Origin: Streptosporangiaceae bacterium | Lineage (GTDB): Bacteria; Actinomycetota; Actinomycetes; Streptosporangiales; Streptosporangiaceae | Assembly (NCBI GenBank): GCA_030045215.1 | Contig: JASIBJ010000400.1 | Coordinates: forward strand, 1-5,294 | Reading direction: 5' to 3' | Length of the DNA: 5,294 bases | Shown here: positions 1 to 4,923 of the stretch, in pieces | How positions within the stretch are numbered: position 1 is the first letter of the stretch | How the letters are laid out: every line of letters begins with the position of its first letter | The notes under the pieces: model-generated | Told to the model about the DNA's origin: nothing | Seen by the model: only the letters and a program-made list of their open reading frames with translations | Databases searched by the model: none | Made by a program: the position numbers and the translations under genes

Positions 1-296
1 TGGTCGGCAAGAAGCCGGGGCCTGACCTCGCCCCGCAACTTCGCGAACTGGCCTACGCCGGACAGGCCGGCGCGCAGATGATGCGGCCGTACGATCGCCT
101 GATCGGCGCGGCCCTGAACGGCGAGCGTTACCTGTTCGCGAGGCAGGACACGGTCGAAGCAGCCTGGCGCGTGGTTCAGCCGGTGCTGGGCGATGTCGTG
201 CCGATTCAGGTCTACCCCCGCGGCAGCTGGGGCCCGACCCAGGCCGCCGTGCTGGTCCCGTCCGGCGAGACGTGGCACGATCCGGCGGACTATTAG
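1..296 (+). CDS. zwf: Glucose-6-phosphate 1-dehydrogenase, C-terminal fragment
   Basis: This is the last 97 codons of a gene that begins before the window; the reading frame starts at base 3 and ends at TAG 294-296. The enzyme oxidises glucose-6-phosphate to 6-phosphogluconolactone with reduction of NAD(P)+, the first step of the oxidative pentose phosphate pathway, in the cytoplasm. The fragment matches the end of the C-terminal domain. Characteristic pieces are RPYDRLIGAALNGERYLFAR, then a VEAAWRVVQPVL helix, then YPRGSWGPTQA, and a Trp-His-Asp-Pro near the end. The NADP-binding and substrate-binding N-terminal parts lie outside the window and cannot be judged. No other gene shares its strand immediately downstream, so it appears to end its transcription unit. 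Family identity is quite secure from these motifs; which of several possible zwf paralogues it is cannot be told. Confidence 0.86.
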   Translation, partial: VGKKPGPDLAPQLRELAYAGQAGAQMMRPYDRLIGAALNGERYLFARQDTVEAAWRVVQPVLGDVVPIQVYPRGSWGPTQAAVLVPSGETWHDPADY

Positions 297-530
297 CTCG
301 CGCCGGCGTTGCTCGCGGTCGGCACCTCCCGCGTAACGGCCTGGTCCGGGACCGTCGCGCGCCCTGCTCGGCGGTCGGCCATCGCGCCCAGCGCAGTGAC
401 GCGGCGGCCGCCCGCGTTTGACGCCGTGCGCGTCCGTGCGTTCACGCCCCTGGTGATCGTCTGGCGGCCGCCGACGGCGCCCCGCGCGCTGACCGGGCTC
501 GCTGGGGCTCCTCGCCCCTACACGGCTGGC

Positions 531-548
531 GTCAGCCCCGAGGCTGAC
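531..548. terminator. Short perfect hairpin, possible terminator downstream of zwf
   Basis: GTCAGCC (531-537) pairs perfectly with GGCTGAC (542-548) around a four-base CCGA loop. No T-run follows on either strand. It could be a U-less terminator of the kind discussed for actinomycetes, but it lies about 235 bp beyond the zwf stop, so the assignment is weak. Confidence 0.25.
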
Positions 549-595
549 CTGGGCGGGCGCGGATAAGCCGGTGTCGGATGCCGCTGCGGCTCCCG

Positions 596-601
596 TACAC
601 T
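596..601 (+). promoter_or_regulatory. Possible -10 box of the tRNA-Pro promoter
   Basis: TACACT fits the TAnnnT form of an actinobacterial housekeeping -10 element and lies 53 bp before the tRNA, allowing a leader of roughly 45 bases. No good TTGACA-like -35 element is present 16-19 bp upstream; the nearest sequence is TGTCGG at 572-577. The tRNA needs a promoter somewhere here, but this box is only a candidate. Confidence 0.25.
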
Positions 602-654
602 TGCGCAGTGCCCCGCACGTGACCGCGCCGGCATCGTCGTCGCTGCTCGGCAAC

Positions 655-729
655 CGGGATGTAGCGCAGCTTGGTTAGCGCGCCTGCTTTGGGAGCAGGA
701 GGTCGCGGGTTCGAGTCCCGCCATCCCGA
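655..729 (+). tRNA. tRNA-Pro (anticodon TGG)
   Basis: A complete cloverleaf can be drawn by hand. The acceptor stem CGGGATG (655-661) pairs with CATCCCG (722-728), with discriminator A at 729. The D stem GCGC (664-667) pairs with GCGC (678-681). The anticodon stem CCTGC (683-687) pairs with GCAGG (695-699) around loop TTTGGGA, giving anticodon TGG at 690-692. The T stem GCGGG (705-709) pairs with CCCGC (717-721) around TTCGAGT. Every stem is perfectly paired, so the gene looks functional. The 3' CCA is not encoded (the next bases are CAGG) and would be added enzymatically. A first pair C1-G72 with discriminator A fits bacterial tRNA-Pro, and the UGG anticodon reads CCA/CCG-type proline codons. 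Confidence 0.97.
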
Positions 730-773
730 CAGGTGACAGGATCAAATCGAGAGACTGTTCGAGGTTCAAGATC

Positions 774-799
774 AAAAAATGGCCAATCTTAGGGCCATT
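774..799 (-). terminator. Intrinsic terminator for the leftward unit
   Basis: On the minus strand, AATGGCC and GGCCATT form a perfect 7-bp stem around an 8-base loop (plus-strand arms 778-784 and 793-799). The stem is followed by a run of T (complement of the A-run 774-779). Stem plus T-run is the classic Rho-independent form, so it should stop transcripts from the minus-strand genes at 935-1873. It lies 45 bp beyond the 3' end of the tRNA, which points the other way. Confidence 0.6.
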
Positions 800-855
800 G
801 ACATTGTGTTCGGATCTACTCGGACGATCAGGTCGGCGTGACTGACCTCATGCAG

Positions 856-896
856 CAGACAGCCCCAGGACGAGGAAGCAATCCTGGGGCTGTCTG
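856..896. terminator. Strong 15-bp perfect hairpin, probable bidirectional terminator
   Basis: The left arm CAGACAGCCCCAGGA (856-870) and right arm TCCTGGGGCTGTCTG (882-896) are exact reverse complements separated by 11 bases. A G-T pair at 855/897 extends the stem. It lies 38 bp past the stop of the minus-strand GYD gene and about 125 bp beyond the tRNA. This is the expected place for a terminator shared by convergent units. No T-run follows, as is common for actinomycete hairpin terminators. The perfect, extended stem makes a chance origin very unlikely. Confidence 0.7.
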
Positions 897-934
897 TGGA
901 GCCTAGCTGGCCTTGCGGGCGAGCCTGCCGACGC

Positions 935-1261
935 TTACTCGCCTGGCCGGTAGAACTCCTCCGAGTGCTTGCGGGCCTCGTTCAGCGCCAGCAGGAACTC
1001 GTCGCTGCTGAACGCCTCGTACACATGGACATCGGTCCAAGCCCCCGTGCCCTTGATCGTCGCGGCGACCGTCGTGACGCTCATGTCGTCGGGCAGCTCG
1101 AAGACGCCGATCACGTCCATGGCGGCGTTCATGATCCAGAAGGCGCTGATCATCCGCCCGCCGATGGCGTGCAGGTAAGTGTCAGCCGCCCGGTAGCGGT
1201 CATGCGGGTCCTCGGACGTGAGCATGGCCTCCCAGGTTTCCGGCGCGTACTTGAGCGCCAC
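935..1261 (-). CDS. GYD-domain protein
   Basis: This encodes a small soluble protein of 108 residues, about the usual length of stand-alone GYD proteins, whose biochemical role is not established. The family likeness is in the opening ALKYAPETWEAM (compare the usual KYTPEGW), a central helix ending in GGRM at 34-37, the strand FWIMNAAMDVIGVFELPDD (41-59), and an A-x-x-x-x-x-TGAW turn at 67-75. The namesake Gly-Tyr-Asp is degenerate here: only Asp49 remains, in NAAMD. The start is GTG at 1261, the only possible start after the in-frame TGA at 1292-1294. The nearest purine-rich sequence (AGGT) is about 15 bases upstream, too far for a good ribosome site, and homologues usually carry a few more N-terminal residues, so the true start is uncertain. 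It lies 30 bp after the membrane-protein gene on the same strand, suggesting one operon, and a strong hairpin follows. Confidence 0.72.
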   Translation of the reverse strand: MALKYAPETWEAMLTSEDPHDRYRAADTYLHAIGGRMISAFWIMNAAMDVIGVFELPDDMSVTTVAATIKGTGAWTDVHVYEAFSSDEFLLALNEARKHSEEFYRPGE

Positions 1262-1291
1262 AACGTGCTGAGCGTTACCTGAACACCCCGC

Positions 1292-1873
1292 TCAGCGCAC
1301 CCGCTGCGGGCTCGGCTCGCCCACGCGAGCTTCCCGGCCCGCCCGGCGCGAGTGCAGGAAGCCGAGGATCGACAGCAGCAGGAGTATGCCGCCGACCACG
1401 AGCGAGCAGATGGCCGCGATCAGCACGATCTGGCCCAGCGTCCAGAACGCATAGGCATTGAGCAGCAGCCCGCGCAGGGTCGTGCCCTCGAACAGGGTCG
1501 CAGCCTGCTTGGCCAGCGTCGGGTTAGTCGGGTTGGCCAGTGCCTCGGCCGAGACCTGCGCGTAGGTCTTCCCCCCGGCGACGTCGCGGAGATGCACGGC
1601 AATGAAGTTGTTGGCATAGGTCTGGGCTTGGTACCCATTGGTCATCATCTGACCGGCGTACTGGCTCATCGCGGCCCGGTCGGCAGGCGGGAGAGCTGTC
1701 AGCGGCGCGCTCCCGGCAGCCGGGAAGACGATCTTCTGCTCCGTGAGCTGCGTGGTGACCTGGTTGGCGACGAAGTTGTAGCCGATCAGTCCGAGGATGC
1801 CCAGCAGGATCAGCAGGGCAGCTAGCAGCAGGCCAGCCGAGCTGGCCAGCGTGTCAAAGGTGCGTCGTAGCAT
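1292..1873 (-). CDS. Two-helix membrane protein, conserved in actinobacteria, function unknown
   Basis: This 193-residue protein has two membrane segments. The first is at about 13-35 (Leu/Ile/Gly-rich) and the second at about 146-172. The roughly 110-residue middle part lies between them and the C-terminal tail is Arg-rich (175-193). By the positive-inside rule, both ends are cytoplasmic and the middle domain is outside. That domain contains recognisable conserved pieces: LTEQKIVFPAAG, QYAGQMMTNGYQAQTYAN, IAVHLRDVAGGKTYAQVS, and TLFEGTTLRGLLLNAYAFW. Similar actinobacterial membrane proteins are often mislabelled as LigA ring-opening dioxygenase, but nothing here resembles a dioxygenase. The start ATG (1871-1873) has a G-rich ribosome site (GGGGGG, complement of 1878-1883) four bases upstream. 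It is probably transcribed with the GYD gene that follows 30 bp later. No function can be assigned. Confidence 0.8.
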   Translation of the reverse strand: MLRRTFDTLASSAGLLLAALLILLGILGLIGYNFVANQVTTQLTEQKIVFPAAGSAPLTALPPADRAAMSQYAGQMMTNGYQAQTYANNFIAVHLRDVAGGKTYAQVSAEALANPTNPTLAKQAATLFEGTTLRGLLLNAYAFWTLGQIVLIAAICSLVVGGILLLLSILGFLHSRRAGREARVGEPSPQRVR

Positions 1874-1949
1874 GCGTCCCCCCGGTGCCGCGATGCGGTC
1901 CCCAAAGGGGGGTCCCTACCCGGTTGTGGTGGCTGTAACGCGGCCCGCG

Positions 1950-2284
1950 CTACTCGATCAGATCCCGGAAGTCGATGTGCGTGCTGCAGGGCATCGCTAC
2001 GGTCAGCCGCCGCCTCGGCTGTGGGCGCTCACGCTCCTCGACCTGGACGGTCCACCCGTTAGCCGTGCGCACACGGTAGAGCGCCTTGCCGATGTCGCCT
2101 GCGGTCAGGGTGCGGCCCAGCAGGTGCTCCACGAGCCAGGTCTTGCCGAAGGCGTTCAGGCGCGTGAGGCCGACATCCCCAGCCTGGATCGTGTAGACCC
2201 TCTGCGGGCCCGTCTCCTCCAGCTTTCGATCATCTCCTCGATCAGGCCGGTGGCCTGCGATTTGCTGATGACGACCTAGATCAT
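1950..2284 (-). pseudogene. Decayed conserved gene with nonsense codon and -1 frameshift
   Basis: The downstream part reads KLEETGPQRVYTIQ, AGDVGLTRLNAFGKTWLVEH, LLGRTLTAGDIGKALYRV, then NGWTVQVE, ending at TAG 1950-1952. This looks like genuine coding sequence, but it has no start codon in its own frame near its beginning. Just upstream the adjacent frame carries an equally protein-like run, VVISKSQATGLIEEMIE. The two join smoothly if one A is restored to the AAA run at 2224-2226 (GAA-AGC becoming GAA-AAG). That upstream frame is further broken by a TAG at 2276-2278, two codons after a possible ATG at 2282-2284. I infer an ancestral protein of roughly 110 residues inactivated by at least two lesions. 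I do not recognise its family by name; it looks like a small soluble protein. A sequencing error could explain the frameshift but not easily both defects. Confidence 0.65.
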
Positions 2285-2328
2285 CTTGTCTCTGTTCTCG
2301 AAGCCGAGCAGAAGCGCCGCCTGGCGCG

Positions 2329-2763
2329 GTGTGGCGGATGGGCGGCCAGTGGGCGCCTGGGCTGATTATCGGGCACAATGACGCCGCTCCCTATAACGCT
2401 GCCTGGCGAGAGGGCACACTCGCCGGCTTCTTCGACTGGGACATGGCCGGACCGGTGCCGGCGGCGTGGGATGTCGCGTTCGCCGCGTTCAGCTGGGTGC
2501 CGCTGCACGCCCGCCACGTCGTCGCCAGTGAGGGTTTCACTGACTTCGACGGCCGGCCGCGCCGGCTGCAGCTGTTCCTGGCCGAGTACGGCTGGACCGG
2601 CCCGGTGCCGGCCTTCCTGGAGGTCGTCGCGGCCCGGATCCAGGCCCACGTCACCAGCCTGCGCGACCTGGCGGCCCGCGACCCGGTGTTCGCACGGATC
2701 GTGACGCAAGGAGGAGCAGATGCCCTCGAAGCTGCCCTAGCCGAGCTCGGCCACTTCACCTAG
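2329..2763 (+). pseudogene. Truncated aminoglycoside/choline phosphotransferase-family kinase
   Basis: The 144-codon frame encodes the C-terminal lobe of an APH-type kinase. It shows the catalytic signature HNDAAPYN (His16, Asp18 and Asn23 of the H-x-D-x4-N loop), followed by GFFDWDMAGPVPAAWDVAFA, where Asp36 would bind magnesium. The rest is the helical C-lobe, ending at TAG 2761-2763. Full-length members are about 250-300 residues, so the whole ATP-binding N-lobe (roughly the first half) is absent. Likeness to the family begins around the AVWR residues at 2326-2334. Upstream, the in-frame sequence back to TGA 2269-2271 is unlike any kinase and overlaps the start of the neighbouring minus-strand pseudogene. 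The only start, GTG 2329, has no ribosome site. The fragment cannot work as a kinase alone; it is most likely the remnant of a deletion or rearrangement. The original substrate cannot be inferred, so calling it a resistance gene would be unjustified. Confidence 0.78.
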
Positions 2764-2990
2764 CGCTCACTGCAGCAGCACAGTCACTGCGGCATGAGCA
2801 GGCATTCGCCGCTCGAGTTGGCTCAGGTTAGTGCGCACTGGCGAGTTGGACTCTGAGATGCGCACCCTGCGGCCGTATGGCGAGCCGTGACACCATTTCA
2901 CCTCTTGCCGCGAGTGCCGCTGCTCGCTTACTGCGCCTCCTTTACTGCGCCGGCCGGGGGTGTCACCCTGAACCGGTGACATCGGGGATC
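2764..2990. other. Regulatory-looking intergenic region before the hydrolase-LuxR gene
   Basis: No convincing gene is present. The stretch is rich in repeats: TCACTGCaGCA (2767-2777) and TCACTGCgGCA (2784-2794); CGAGTTGG at 2814-2821 and 2842-2849 flanking the palindrome AGTGCGCACT (2830-2839); TTACTGCGCC at 2928-2937 and 2942-2951; and an inverted repeat at 2959-2983. An in-frame GTG/ATG extension of the downstream gene back to 2877 is possible but unlike the family. I treat the region as promoter/operator DNA. Confidence 0.5.
2959..2983. promoter_or_regulatory. Inverted repeat abutting the regulator's ribosome site
   Basis: TGTCACC (2961-2967) and GGTGACA (2975-2981) are exact reverse complements with a 7-base spacer. 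A G-T pair and a G-C pair extend the stem outward to 2959/2983. The GGGGA at 2984-2988 and the ATG at 2991 follow at once. As DNA it would make a dimer-binding operator suited to autorepression. As RNA it would be a hairpin close to the ribosome site. Neither role is shown by sequence alone. Confidence 0.45.
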
Positions 2991-3986
2991 ATGTACTGCA
3001 GCACGCCTGCCGGGCGCGTCGCGTACTCGATATCGGGCACTGGCCCGCCGCTGTTGTTTGACTCAGGCTGGGTTTCCCATCTGAGCGGGCAGCGGGAGCT
3101 GTGGTCCTTTGGCGAGTTTGTCGGGCAGCTGGCGGACCGGTTTACCGTGATCCGCTATGACAAGCCCGGGTGCGGGCTGTCAGACCGGCATGGGATCGAT
3201 CTGTCGTTTGATGGGCAGGTAGCCGCGGCGCTTGCGGTTGCCGACGCGGCAGGCGCCCGCCGTTTCTGCTTGTTCGGGGCTTCGCAGGGTGGTCAGCTGG
3301 CCGCCGCGATCGCGGCCAGGTACCCGGACCGGGTGGAGGCGCTGGCGCTGTATGGGATGTGCGCCAGCGGCAGCGATCTGGCGCCTGCCGAGGTCCGGGA
3401 TTCGGTGGTGGCGCTGGTGCGGGCCCACTGGGGCCTGGGCCTGAAAGCGCTGGCCGGGGCCTTTGTCACCGACCCCACCCGCGAGGAGCTCGAGGCATTC
3501 ACCCGGTTCCAGCGGGCCAGCGCCTCAGCTGCGCTGGCCGCCCGGCTGCTTGAGGTCTACTACGACACCGACGTCAGGGCCCTGCTCCCGGTGATCCGAG
3601 CGCACACCGTGGTCCTGCACCGCGAGTCGGACAAGGGCACCCGGTTCGAGCTGGGGCGGGAGGTCGCCGCGCTGATCCCCGGAGCGACGCTGATCCCGCT
3701 GCCGGGTTCGAGCCACCTGTTCTACCACGGCGACTGGCAGACGGTCCTGGATGCGCTGCTCGGCTTCATGTGCGAGCCTGCAACGGCGGGGCCGCGGCTG
3801 ACTGGCCGTGAGCTCGAGGTAGCCGGGCTGATCGCCGAGGGGCTGACCAACCAGGCCATCGCCCGGCGGCTGTCAGTCGCGCCGCGGACCGCCGAGGCGC
3901 ACGTGGAGAACATCCGGCGCAAGCTGCAGGTGCGCTCGCGAGCCCAGATCGCGGCGTGGGTGACCGAGCACCGGCTCCGTGCCTGA
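2991..3986 (+). CDS. Alpha/beta-hydrolase fused to LuxR-type HTH transcriptional regulator
   Basis: This encodes a 331-residue cytoplasmic fusion. Residues ~1-260 form an alpha/beta-hydrolase fold. It has RYDKPGCGLSDR (55-66), nucleophile elbow GASQGG with Ser98, probable acid Asp214 in HRESDKG, and catalytic His242 in GSSHLFYHG. The triad looks complete, so hydrolysis is possible. Residues ~270-322 are a LuxR/GerE helix-turn-helix: LTGRELEVAGLIAEGLTNQA, then AIARRLSVAPRTAEAHVENI and RRKLQVRSRAQ. This architecture is known in actinobacteria, where the hydrolase part is thought to act as a ligand sensor or processor; ligands are generally unknown. I chose ATG 2991 because homologues start just before the RVAYSISGTGPP strand and GGGGA lies just upstream, though with only a 2-base gap. 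GTG 2976 is an in-frame alternative, and extension to 2877 seems spurious. It lies 121 bp before, and on the same strand as, the hotdog/luciferase-like pair, the obvious candidate target. Confidence 0.88.
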   Translation: MYCSTPAGRVAYSISGTGPPLLFDSGWVSHLSGQRELWSFGEFVGQLADRFTVIRYDKPGCGLSDRHGIDLSFDGQVAAALAVADAAGARRFCLFGASQGGQLAAAIAARYPDRVEALALYGMCASGSDLAPAEVRDSVVALVRAHWGLGLKALAGAFVTDPTREELEAFTRFQRASASAALAARLLEVYYDTDVRALLPVIRAHTVVLHRESDKGTRFELGREVAALIPGATLIPLPGSSHLFYHGDWQTVLDALLGFMCEPATAGPRLTGRELEVAGLIAEGLTNQAIARRLSVAPRTAEAHVENIRRKLQVRSRAQIAAWVTEHRLRA

Positions 3987-3992
3987 GCGGCT

Positions 3993-4071
3993 CGGTAATT
4001 CACCCGACGCAATTGACGCGGACGGGCGCCCCCGGCCGGGGTAGCGGGGAAATTGCCGGTAGTTCACCCGA
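3993..4071. repeat. Direct repeat pair before the hotdog gene, candidate operators
   Basis: CGGTAATTCACCCGA (3993-4007) and CGGTAGTTCACCCGA (4057-4071) match at 14 of 15 positions, 64 bp apart (about six helical turns). Between them lie AATTGACG (4011-4018) and the perfect 12-bp palindrome CCCCGGCCGGGG (4030-4041). The second copy ends 25 bp before the -10-like TAGCGT, so it lies next to the expected -35 position, where LuxR-type activators often bind. Confidence 0.5.
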
Positions 4072-4095
4072 TACCCGTCCCAGGCCGGGCGGCCT

Positions 4096-4101
4096 TAGCG
4101 T
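4096..4101 (+). promoter_or_regulatory. Possible -10 box giving a leaderless operon transcript
   Basis: TAGCGT fits TAnnnT and leaves six bases before the ATG at 4108. Transcription would therefore begin at or next to the start codon, as in leaderless actinobacterial mRNAs. This would explain the lack of a usable ribosome site: GAGG at 4103-4106 is one base from the ATG. No good -35 element is seen at 4072-4078, consistent with activator dependence. Confidence 0.4.
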
Positions 4102-4107
4102 CGAGGC

Positions 4108-4923
4108 ATGAACCACGCCACCAGCCCGGCCCGCCCCTTGGCTGCCGCCGAGCGCCCGCAGCCGGCCAGGATGCGCGCGCTGACTATCCCCTCCCGCTTC
4201 TGCGGCCCCCCAGGCACCGGCAACGGCGGTTACGTCTGCGGACGCATCGCCGCGTATCTGGATGGCGAACTGAAAGTCACGCTGCGCAGGCCACCTCCGC
4301 TGGCCACGCCCATGACCGTCGAACGGGACGGCGAAAGCTCGGTGCGCATCCACCACGGCTCCACGCTGATAGCCGAGGCGATCCTCTCGCCGGGCAGCCC
4401 GCCGCTGGAAATACCGGGCCCGGTGTCGATGGCGGATGCTCGCACGGCGGCCGGCCGCGCACGCTACTACTCCGATCCGGCCTTCCCTGCCTGCTTTGTC
4501 TGCGGGACGAGCCGCCAGCTCGGCGACGGGCTGCGGATCTTCCCCGGGCCTGTGGCAGGCAGGCCGCTGTGGGCGGCGCCGTGGACACCCGATCCCTCGG
4601 TCGCCGACGCCAGCGGGAAGGTCAAGCCGGAGGTGGTTTGGGCTGCGCTGGATTGTCCCAGCGGGATCGCCGCGGCTGAGGCCGCCGACCTGGCACCCGA
4701 CACTGCGATCCTGCTCGGCCAGATGACGGCCAGCCTGGCAGTGCTCCCTGTGGCCGGCGACCAGTACCGGGTGATCGCCTGGCCGAGCGGGCGTGACGGG
4801 CGCAAGCTCACCGCAGGGTCGGCGCTGATCGGGCCCTGCGGCCAGGTGCTCGCCGCAGCCAGGGCCATGTGGCTGACTGTGCCGCGTGCGCTGCCGGCGC
4901 TCGCCGCTGAGGGATCGTCATGA
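4108..4923 (+). CDS. Double-hotdog, thioesterase-like protein
   Basis: This 271-residue soluble protein appears to contain two hotdog repeats. The first spans about 28-95: FCGPPGTGNGGYVCGRIAAY, where NGGYVCG resembles the start of the hotdog helix in acyl-CoA thioesterases, then VTLRRPPPLATPMTVERDGE and a TLIAEAIL strand. The second spans about 125-258: FPACFVCG with a Cys129-x-x-Cys132 pair, GDGLRIFPGPVAGR, the helix WAALDCPSGIAA, and the strands LLGQMTASLAVLPVAGDQYR and AGSALIGPCGQVLAAARAMW. Hotdog proteins usually bind or hydrolyse acyl thioesters (CoA or carrier-protein linked), but the usual catalytic acid is not obvious, so it may be a binding or dehydratase-like protein instead. The ATG at 4108 is preferred for its leaderless-promoter context; Met22 (4171) is a fallback and sits just before the first conserved segment. 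Its stop overlaps the next gene's start by ATGA, implying coupled translation. Confidence 0.72.
   Translation: MNHATSPARPLAAAERPQPARMRALTIPSRFCGPPGTGNGGYVCGRIAAYLDGELKVTLRRPPPLATPMTVERDGESSVRIHHGSTLIAEAILSPGSPPLEIPGPVSMADARTAAGRARYYSDPAFPACFVCGTSRQLGDGLRIFPGPVAGRPLWAAPWTPDPSVADASGKVKPEVVWAALDCPSGIAAAEAADLAPDTAILLGQMTASLAVLPVAGDQYRVIAWPSGRDGRKLTAGSALIGPCGQVLAAARAMWLTVPRALPALAAEGSS

Larger units (their letters stand above)
297..654. other. Non-coding stretch between zwf and tRNA-Pro
   Basis: No believable gene lies here. The open frames are low-complexity Arg/Pro/Ala-rich strings typical of noncoding GC-rich DNA. The stretch contains a 7-bp hairpin (531-548) and two copies of the palindrome GGCGGCCGCC (403-412 and 463-472, 60 bp apart). 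It also has a short near-palindrome, GGTCC-G-GGACC, at 343-353. The right end should hold the tRNA promoter. Confidence 0.6.

Noticed and set aside
309..566. Plus-strand open frame of 85 codons
   Set aside because: Arg/Pro/Ala-rich composition, no recognisable motif, no ribosome site; typical chance frame in GC-rich DNA.
518..775. Minus-strand open frame containing MAGLEPATSCSQ
   Set aside because: This is the antisense of the tRNA-Pro gene; such GLEPATS-type peptides are a well-known artefact of translating tRNA genes backwards.
896..1282. Plus-strand frames opposite the GYD gene
   Set aside because: They are antisense shadows; the minus-strand product has clear family features and the plus-strand product has none.
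1352..1825. Plus-strand frame opposite the membrane protein gene
   Set aside because: Gln/Arg/Gly-rich shadow; the minus strand gives a clean two-helix membrane protein.
2224..2230. Programmed -1 ribosomal frameshift at ATC-GAA-AGC
   Set aside because: The site is not a canonical slippery heptamer, no downstream structure was evident, and a nonsense codon upstream already breaks the frame.
1797..2279. Plus-strand frame opposite the decayed gene
   Set aside because: Its product shows no family features, while the minus strand carries convincing coding sequence over the same bases.
2285..2378. N-terminal extension of the minus-strand frame at 1950 up to 2378
   Set aside because: The residues upstream of the KLEE segment in this frame are Arg/Gln-rich and out of frame with the real upstream sequence; the extension also overlaps the kinase remnant.
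2767..2982. Minus-strand open frame of 71 codons before the hydrolase-LuxR gene
   Set aside because: Low-complexity basic peptide with no motif, lying across repeat-rich regulatory DNA.
2877..2990. N-terminal 38-residue extension of the hydrolase-LuxR protein
   Set aside because: Homologous proteins start close to the RVAYSISGTGPP strand, and the extension would run across an inverted repeat and direct repeats.
3703..3712. CGGGTTCGAG matching the tRNA T-arm, as a possible second attachment site
   Set aside because: Only 10 bases match and they lie inside well-conserved hydrolase coding sequence (the Gly-Ser-Ser-His region); chance match.
4030..4041. Palindrome CCCCGGCCGGGG as a terminator of the hydrolase-LuxR gene
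   Set aside because: It leaves no room for a hairpin loop without losing central pairs and has no T-run; an operator is more likely if it has any role.
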